This document shows positions 57,772 to 64,000 of a stretch of 64,000 nucleotides of DNA, piece by piece. The position numbers and the translations under genes are program-made. Numbering within the stretch: position 1 is the stretch's first letter; each line of letters begins with the position of its first letter. A model generated the notes under the pieces. The model made no database searches and was not told where the DNA came from. It saw nothing but the letters and a program-made list of their open reading frames with translations. The stretch lies in assembly GCA_963921195.1 (NCBI GenBank), contig OY992537.1, forward strand, positions 66,208,040 through 66,272,039, read 5' to 3'. The stretch is from Pegoplata infirma. Its lineage: Eukaryota; Arthropoda; Insecta; Diptera; Anthomyiidae.

Positions 57772-58490
57772 CACAGTGGGACGAGATACACTTTTTTTGT
57801 CAGAATTACTATGCACCCCTTTACTTGCATAGACTTATGCAGACGATTTTTAATCCCATTTATTAAATTTTTGCAGCGAATGACGAAAAATGTGTTTTTT
57901 TTAGTTTTTTGTCTGCAAAACGTTAAAAAACGTTACACAGATAAAAGTTAATTTCGGCTTAAATTAATGGCAATAATATATTTTTTTAATTTCTTCATTA
58001 AAAAAATTAAATAATTTAAAAAATTGCTTTTTTGAAAAATGCAGCTTAAAACTTCATTTAAAATGCACTATTCTATCACAAATTTTTGCCCTTCATATTA
58101 AATACACAAATCGACTTTCGTAGCATTATCTTGCGATTAATTTCATATGAAAAATTTATGCAGCTATAGCTGTTCAAAAAATTAATGCTGCCATAAATTA
58201 ATTAAATTTTTGCAACAAAAAAAGAATTTTATTGCAAATACGACTCGTGAGGTATAAATACCTTTAAGTTAAGCCAATAATCATTTTGATCCGTAAACCT
58301 TTCAACGTTTTACTTCCAAAAACAAAAAAAAACTAAAAAATATACAATTTTTTGACATTCACAAATAACTTTTAACAGATAAAAAAATTGTATTAAACAT
58401 TTTTTTGCATAATTTGATGCAAAATTTAATATGCAGAAATTTAAGGATGCAGAGAAATTCTGACAAAAAAGTGCATCTCGTCCCACTGTG
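57772..58490. mobile_element. CACAGTG-ended MITE with 5-bp TSD (Transib-like signature)
   Basis: TIRs of about 45 bp start CACAGTGGGACGAGAT and continue CACTTTTTTTGTCAGAATT on the left; the right end differs at only a few positions. Flanks CGTCT at 57767-57771 and 58491-58495. Removing the element and one CGTCT restores an unbroken GTCY register of the host DINE-1 microsatellite, supporting a 5-bp duplication. CAC-starting TIRs and a GC-rich 5-bp target resemble Transib elements, relatives of RAG1. No transposase is present, so the class is inferred. Confidence 0.82.
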
Positions 58491-58670
58491 CGTCTGTCCG
58501 TCTGTAGAGGATACGATACAGTCCAAAATAAAAGAGATAGACTTGCGTAGTTTAAGTTCGGAAATGGGCAAAATCGGACCAAGCGGAAAAACAAAATCCT
58601 TTGATAACTAAACCAACCCCAGCAAAACAGCAAATGCAAAATTTTTGTGTCAGAAGAAGTTGAAAAACTT

Positions 58671-59267
58671 ACAAGGAAAGTCTCCCTTGTGTCACCCGCG
58701 GATCTTTATGGAATTGGTTTTATTTTGTAGATCAGAAAAAATAAAGGGACACGTATTGTTTTTTAGCGGCCCAAATTCATATTTAGGGGGTAAAAAGGAG
58801 GGGGGAAGACAAGGCCATTTTTCAGTTTTTTTTTTTTCATTTATTTCCTATATTACCTAGTCATGTTACATACCAAATGAAAGGTCTTTGGAAAACCTAT
58901 CTACGTGTACTAAGAACGTGTCCAAACTTGCACAACTTTTTGTCATATTGAGTAAAATACCAAAATTTTAAGACATTTTTGTTAATAAGTCAAAAAATAT
59001 TAACTTCTTTGGCCCGTTGTTAGCACCACGAGATAGGTATTTTTAATACCTTTAATCTGATATCACACATGGCTATATTAATTTTGTTTAAATAGGCGTA
59101 AATCGTAAAAAACTGAAAAAGGTAAATTTCACCCCATACAAATCGACCCCCCTAAAAATGAGTTTGGGCCGCTAAAAAAAAAATACGTGTCGAATTAATT
59201 TTCGTTTTTAACAACATATCCAAATTTTATGAAGATCGGAGGGTGACACCACGGAGACTTCCCTTGT
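58671..59267. mobile_element. ACAAGGGAAGTCTCC-ended MITE, copy 2
   Basis: Ends ACAAGGAAAGTCTCCCTTG and, inverted, ACAAGGGAAGTCTCCGTGG, each followed by TGTCACCC. The interior is collinear with the reverse complement of 19044-19610. It truncates or interrupts the DINE-1 copy before it. The frame at 58645-58860 overlaps it by chance. Confidence 0.82.
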
Positions 59268-60587
59268 TAGATCTGGACACTGCGGATAAAAAAAAAAAAA
59301 TTACCCGCCCCTTTTGTGGGCGTATATATAAAAAACGTATTTGAATAATGATTAATTGAAATAATTAATTGCAAGAATCATAATAAATCGATTTGATAAC
59401 ATCTATAGCATGGGGGAAAGGTGTCCCTTAATATCTTACGGGTTCATGTGAGGTGTTAATGAGGATCGCTTTTTTTGTATTTGTAATTCCTTACAACATA
59501 TAGAAGCTTCAGGACAATCACTGGTTTGTTATTGGATGGTATACTTCAAACATTTATAAATAATTAAGATTTAACCAAAATCTACTTAATAGCCTTTTTA
59601 AAACAGTTAGTAATTTTATGTCAAGAAGCCCGTTAATATTTTTATAAATTTTCCTAATCAAACAAATTAATTTTATATATTAGTCCCAAAATTGCTACTT
59701 CGTGTTTATCTCTGGATTTCTAGCTTTTGTTAAAATCCCATTAAATTCAACACTATTTTGTTCCAAAATTGTTTTTCTAATAATATTTTCCAAATGTCAG
59801 CACTTTATTATCATGTTGTTCAGAATGACAACAAAATAAGAAAATAAGAAAAAAAAAAATACTTCCGGAAATCACGCATACCAATTGAAAAATACAAACA
59901 AAGCAAATTTATTAAACAAAAGCATTGATTTTATGCATGTCAACATAAAATGTCCACACACACACAATTAATAGGTACAACGTTCAATCATTTACGCAAT
60001 TTCATACAAGACCTGTAAACATCGTAAACTCACACACACACACACATGTAAAATTCATTAATTATTTACGCTTTGAATTGAGTAATTATACAGAAATATA
60101 CGTATGGATTTAATAGCAGTAAAGAAATATAGAAAAAATAGAGGAAAATTAAGCAAACCAAACGACCACCCTCTATTTAAAATAGTACAACAACCCTTTT
60201 TGCACAAAAAAAAATAACAAAATTTACTAAAACTAAACATGGTTGTGAAAAATTTATGTTATGCTTGGTATCTATGAGTGGGTGTAGAATTTACTACCCT
60301 TTTAAATTGTTAAAAATTTATGTTTTGACTAATTTTTTTTTCTAACAGGGAATGTATTCCATAAGATAATATCTTATTTTAATGAAATTTTGAAGAATCC
60401 ATATCAGAACGAAAACAAAAATTATAAGATTTAAACACATTTTCCAAGATTTAAAGTGGCTGCTAACGCTTTACGTTAGTTCACTTAGACTTTGATGTCC
60501 GTTATGAAAAATCTTCAGATATAAAAACATTTTCCTTCAGAAGTTACAAAATTCAAGAAAATTTTTCCTAAAGAACTATCATCATAA
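59268..60587. other. AT-rich sequence with CA microsatellites
   Basis: Short ACACACACAC tracts at about 59955 and 60032. No gene or element is recognised. Confidence 0.5.
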
Positions 60588-60830
60588 CCCGAGTAAAAAT
60601 GTTTAGATATATTTTTATATATCACATCTTATCCGAGATTTAAAAGATCAGTACTGATCCGAAAAATTGATCGCTAAGATTAGATCAGTTTTAATCGCAC
60701 TGATACAATTTCATCCGAAAAATGGGTTTATCTATTTATATAAACCCATTTTTCGGATGACATTGTATCCGTCCGATCAAAACTGATCTAATCTTAGCGA
60801 TCCATTTGTCGGATCACATTTTTACTTGGG
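60588..60830. mobile_element. Hairpin MITE with CCCRAGTAAAAATGT ends
   Basis: Ends CCCGAGTAAAAATGT and, inverted, CCCAAGTAAAAATGTG. The core 60650-60825 is a near-perfect palindrome (GATCGCTAAGATTAGATCAG, CATCCGAAAAATGGGTTTAT) folding around 60740. Similar CCCGAGTAAAAATAAACAT sequence starts at 63874 near the window end. 243 bp, non-coding. The flanks give only an AA match as possible TSD. Confidence 0.75.
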
Positions 60831-61469
60831 AACTAAGAAAAAATTTCGTATAGAAAAATTTTTTAAGATTTTGAAAATCTCAGAAAATTTCCTAAAATTT
60901 CTTTTAAACTTCAAAAATCAAAATTGTAATATAGTTTACATTCCTTAAAAGCTTAAACGTTTAATTTTTTTTTCGTATTTTTTTTTGTTAGTTTAATGAA
61001 AGGACACTTTTAAGGTTTATGAATTTAACTTTTTTTCTTTCTTTCTTTCGAAACTTATTTTCTTTATGTGTGTTGTGTATTTTCTGGTCCCTTTGGTAAA
61101 ATGTTAAAGTTATTAAAACTAAATTAGGGTTGATGACAACTTTTCAATAATACCCCATTATATTATGACAAAAGGTATAACCAGCCATGCCATACAATCA
61201 TAAAATAACAATATATGATTTACAACAAGCTGGTATGTGAGAGTGGTTTGCTGGTGATGGTATTTATGCACTCGAAAAATATTGTTAGTGAAATAAAAAG
61301 AAATTGGATTTGCAGTTTATTGGTAGCAAAGAGAATGAAAATATTTATAAGTGCGAAAAGTTCTTATAATTATATTTTTAGAGAAAACAGCAAAATTAAA
61401 AAAGGATGGAACATCCTGGAAAACTAAGACAAGTTCAGAAAAAATGATAAACCCTGTCACATCCCTCTT

Positions 61470-61830
61470 CAATCAAGTTAAGGTTGTGTTAAAATTGTGA
61501 CAAAATCGGCAAATGGCATTTCCTTCCTCTTTATTTTGAACGAGATATTTGCGTTTGAAAATTTTTCCCATCGAAAATCTCGAACTCGAATATCTCGAAA
61601 ACGGAACTGCTAGAAAAATTAGAATTGTTGTTTTGGAATCAACAGGTTCAATTTATATAAAATCAAGTCCTATTTGTTGGAAGCAAAATAACAGTGGACA
61701 ACGAAAGAGCAAAATTTTTGGTTTTTTAACTTTTTAAGAGCAAATATTTCAAAAACGGTACGTGCTAGAAAAAATTGGATGATAGATTTAGATTCAAAAG
61801 AGCAAAATCTATAAGAATCAGTTTAAGTAA
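61470..61830. mobile_element. Shorter relative of the 27.5-29.2 kb foldback
   Basis: GGTTGTGTTAAAATTGTGAC, AAATCGGCAAATGGCATTTC, CGAGATATTTGCGTTTGAAA and CAAGTCCTATTTGTTGGAAG match the larger element in order, with an internal deletion. CAAAAACGGTACGTGCTAG is uninterrupted here and supplies the empty site for the 28019-29021 insertion. The open frame at 61549-61737 is a repeat artefact. Confidence 0.72.
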
Positions 61831-61904
61831 AAGAAATAAAAGCTGTAAAAAAGTCCACTAGTTTTTAGTCGCTCTATTTATTTAAATATACCCTGATGAA
61901 GACA

Positions 61905-61995
61905 AGAGAGTCTGGTCGAAATATTGAAAAACAAAATAAATAATAAAATTTAAAAATTTAACTTTTTGGCTTTATTTATGACCTCAAGCCTAACT
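61905..61995 (+). other. Possible Penelope-like terminal fragment with hammerhead-like core
   Basis: CCCTGATGAAGACAAG, a possible GAC/GTC stem, then GAAATATTG and a tail with GGCTTTATTTATGACCTCAA. The block order and GAAATATTG are shared with 15425-15515 (minus strand). Complete ribozyme stems are not demonstrated. Confidence 0.3.
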
Positions 61996-62055
61996 AAAAG
62001 AAAAAATTTAAAAATAAAATTTGTTTTATTAGACCATTAAAATTTTATATTTTGA

Positions 62056-62362
62056 GCAGGTTTATTCTAGCTAGAGGTCATTATTTCCTTTACTAATGAT
62101 ATTCTCATAGAATAATTTTCAAGAATTTTTTTTTTTCTAATTTGAATTTATTTGTGTTTCTAATTTTTGCAATACTTAGACCACATGTGTTTAAGAATTT
62201 GTCAGATTCCATTGTCAAGACTATTTATTAAATATAAAACCCTACATTATATAAATAAACTTTAAACTGAAAAAAAAAATGTTCCTGAAAAATATTCTAT
62301 GAGAATATCATAGTTTTAATAGGAAAAATTACCTCGAGCTAGAATAACCCTACTCAAAACAA
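62056..62362. mobile_element. Foldback element, about 300 bp
   Basis: TTTTGAGCAGGTTTATTCTA, GCTAGAGGT and ATGATATTCTCATAGAATA (62052-62115) are inverted at 62293-62362 (TATTCTATGAGAATATCAT, AGCTAGAATAACCCTACTCA). No TSD was established. Non-coding. Confidence 0.7.
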
Positions 62363-62513
62363 ATAAATAAATAATGAACCATGATTTCGGTTAAATCGAT
62401 AATTTTAATCTGACACATTTTGAGACAGTCAATCGAAGAGTGCTGATGAAGGGTGGCAACTTCCGACAGCCAGGGTTGCTAATTTTTTTTTCAGATAGGT
62501 TTTTTATGTATTA

Positions 62514-63074
62514 CACCGTCCGACAGTCAATTTTCAACATGAACCTGTTGATATACATCTGAATATAAAGTTCAAACTCAATAAAACTGCATTTACAGTT
62601 TTTCATTTCGTGATCCTGTTTCCGTTTAAAAAGACTTTAAATTTTGAAAGGATGCCATTTAGCAAAATATGTTTTAAGTATTCGTACATGTGCACTATTA
62701 TGGCAAATTAAAGAGGTGAATCTTCGCTAAATTTTCCATTTTTTAATTTTGTTATATCAGGACAAAGGATGTGAAAAATGTTCTTTCAAAACTGCATCAA
62801 AATATTTTGATAAAAATTTTAAATGATATTGAAGGATAAAGTTTTGAAAGGACATTACATTTCATTTGATTTCACGAGTGGCATCCCAGGAAAAGTATAG
62901 ATATTTAAAAAATACTTTACTAAAATGTAATCCTCTAAAACTTTAAAGTCCTTTTTAAAGGAAACGGAATCCTGAAATGAAAAACTGTAGATGCAGTTTT
63001 ACTACATTAAGTCTCTTGTTTAAAACGTTTATTATCCAGTTTATGTTTAACAATTTGTTTTTTGTCGGACCGTG
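62514..63074. mobile_element. CACCGTCCGACAG-ended MITE, copy 2
   Basis: Left CACCGTCCGACAGTC and right, inverted, CACGGTCCGACAAAA; TA flanks at 62512-62513 and 63075-63076. The interior is collinear with 25160-25707 (AACTGCATTTACAGT, CTTTAAAGTCC, AACTGTAGATGCAG). It abuts the truncated 5' side of array-bearing copy 6. Confidence 0.82.
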
Positions 63075-63076
63075 TA

Positions 63077-63842
63077 GTTTCCTTAAAACCAAAAATTCAC
63101 CTCGTGGTGAATAAAACTGTTTTCAGCAACTGGTGAATAAAAAGTAACATAATTATTTTTCAACAAAATCTTTTTTTTGTTTTTATCAATTTTTTTTTTT
63201 CATCAGAATTTTTTTTTTCATCAATTTTTTTTTTCATCAAATTTTTTTTTTCATCATTTTTTTTCCCCTAAATTTTTTTTTTCCCTACAAATTTTTTTTT
63301 CCCATCAAATTTTTTTTTTCATCAATTTTTGTTTTTTTTTTCATTTTTTTTTTTCATTAATTTTTTTTGTTTTATAATTTTTTTTTTTATAAAACTTTTT
63401 TTTTTATCATTTTTTTTACAAAATTTTTTTTTAATAATTTTTTTCCATCAAATTTTTTTTCATTAATTTTCTTTTTCATCAAATTTTTTTTTTCATCAAA
63501 AATTTTTTTTTTATTAAAATTTTTTTTCATAAATTTTTTGTTTTTTCATCAAATTTTTTTTTTCATCTATTTTTTTTCATTAATTTTTTTTTTCATTTAT
63601 TTTTCTTTTTTTTTATCAAACTTTTTCTTTAGTAAATTTTTTAGTAAATTTTTTTTATCATATTTTTTTTCATCAATTTTTTTTCATCAAATTTTTTTAT
63701 CAAATTTTTTTTTTATTAATTTTTTTCACACCAAATTTTTTTTTTTATATTTTTTTTACATCAAAAAATTTTTCTTTTCATCAAATACTTTTTTTCATCA
63801 AAATTTTTGTTCACCAAAAATTCTGGGTTCATTAAATTTTTT
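63077..63842 (+). mobile_element. Array-bearing repeat, copy 6 (5' part missing)
   Basis: CCTTAAAACCAAAAATTCAC leads into the palindromes TTCACCTCGTGGTGAA and TTCAGCAACTGGTGAA (63098-63140). A T-rich array of TTTTTTTTCATCAA-like units (63175-63800) and the end block TTCTGGGTTCATTAAATTTT follow. The conserved GGACGCCACC block is missing. Two long phenylalanine-rich frames across the array (63177-63377, 63367-63906) only translate the repeat. Confidence 0.72.
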
Positions 63843-64000
63843 ATACCCTCCACTTAGTGAAAGAGGGTATACCCGAGTAAAAATAAACATTTATAACAAT
63901 ATATAATTTGATACAAACATAATATATCATATATAATTATATATCCCGTGGGATATTTTCTAAATTTTTTAAATGCAATCATATGCAGTTATATATAATT
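63842..64000 (+). mobile_element. DINE-1-like start followed by a CCCGAG MITE end, cut by window edge
   Basis: ATACCCTCCACTTAGTGAAA and GAGGGTATA form a DINE-like start. CCCGAGTAAAAATAAACA follows directly and resembles the MITE end at 60588. The rest is ATATAT-rich (CATATATAATTATATAT) and incomplete. Confidence 0.45.

Larger units (their letters stand above)
57074..58670 (+). mobile_element. DINE-1 element split by two MITEs
   Basis: The DINE-1 start TATACCCTCCAATCACAG, middle (TCACTTTGTCATTCCGTGTG, GATCAGTGATCGATTC, GTCY tract) and later part (GTCCAAAATAAAAGAG, GGGCAAAATCGGACC, TCAGAAGAAGTTG) occur in order. They are separated by insertions at 57104-57619 and 57772-58490 and terminated by another MITE at 58671. 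The usual 3' hairpin end is not found beyond that insertion. Confidence 0.78.

Noticed and set aside
57772..57805. Full recombination signal sequence (heptamer, 12-bp spacer, nonamer)
   Set aside because: The heptamer CACAGTG matches, but the sequence at nonamer position is T-rich (CTTTTTTTG) and does not match ACAAAAACC; only the terminal heptamer resemblance is kept.
63177..63906. Long open frames rich in phenylalanine (66 and 179 codons)
   Set aside because: They translate the T-rich TTTTTTTTCATCAA array of a repeat present in six copies; composition alone explains the open frame.

Overview
This window looks like AT-rich, gene-poor nuclear DNA from a higher (schizophoran, probably calyptrate) fly. 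The main evidence is several copies of a DINE-1/Helentron-type repeat in the form common in calyptrate flies: a start reading ATACCCTCCA, a GTCY microsatellite, a terminal GGAGGGTATA followed by a hairpin around GATTCGGC...GCCGAAT, and an ACTTGTTTT end. The species is not identifiable from the sequence. I found no convincing intact host gene, tRNA, rRNA or CRISPR. The DNA reads as intergenic or intronic sequence filled with nested transposons and satellite arrays.

The only long intact reading frame is a 657-residue hAT transposase at 39276-41249. It lies in a complete 2,780-bp element (38711-41490) with matching terminal inverted repeats (TIRs) starting CAGTGTTGCCAG and a perfect 8-bp target-site duplication (TSD), ATGTACAA. 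That element and an 840-bp non-autonomous hAT (41558-42397, TSD GTTAATAC) both sit in what appears to be a short BEL/Pao LTR. Upstream is a truncated BEL/Pao gag-protease fragment (37769-38404).

Region by region: 0-5 kb holds a DINE variant, an A-rich array element and two non-autonomous hATs (1310-2779, 3527-4851). From 5 to 10.4 kb there is a truncated relative of a satellite-carrying hAT and a 3.8-kb TIR element containing a 1.7-kb array of a 35-bp palindromic repeat, splice-like sites and a nested hAT. From 12.4 to 23.2 kb is a nest of foldback and TA-target MITEs (short non-autonomous DNA transposons), T- and A-rich array elements and DINE copies. From 23.3 to 32 kb are tandem repeats, a probable RTE-type fragment, a CACCG MITE, a DINE copy, a large foldback element and two pieces of a decayed jockey-clade retrotransposon. 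From 34.3 to 37.4 kb is a hAT whose interior is a diverged version of the same 35-bp satellite. The 43.8-47.8 kb stretch has a foldback element and nested CCCAG MITEs enclosing a processed RpL26 pseudogene. From 48.6 to 52.4 kb is an ATCGAT-rich 47-bp satellite. From 52.5 to 64 kb is another nest, including a Mutator-like MITE with a 9-bp TSD and a CACAGTG-ended MITE with a 5-bp TSD.

The elements form a stratigraphy. Many insertions interrupt a repeat that also exists uninterrupted elsewhere in the window, so empty sites and relative ages can be read directly. The strongest candidates for something unusual are the intact hAT, the satellite family carried inside hAT elements, the array-bearing element with paired TTCACC/GGTGAA palindromes, and the CACAGTG-ended MITE.
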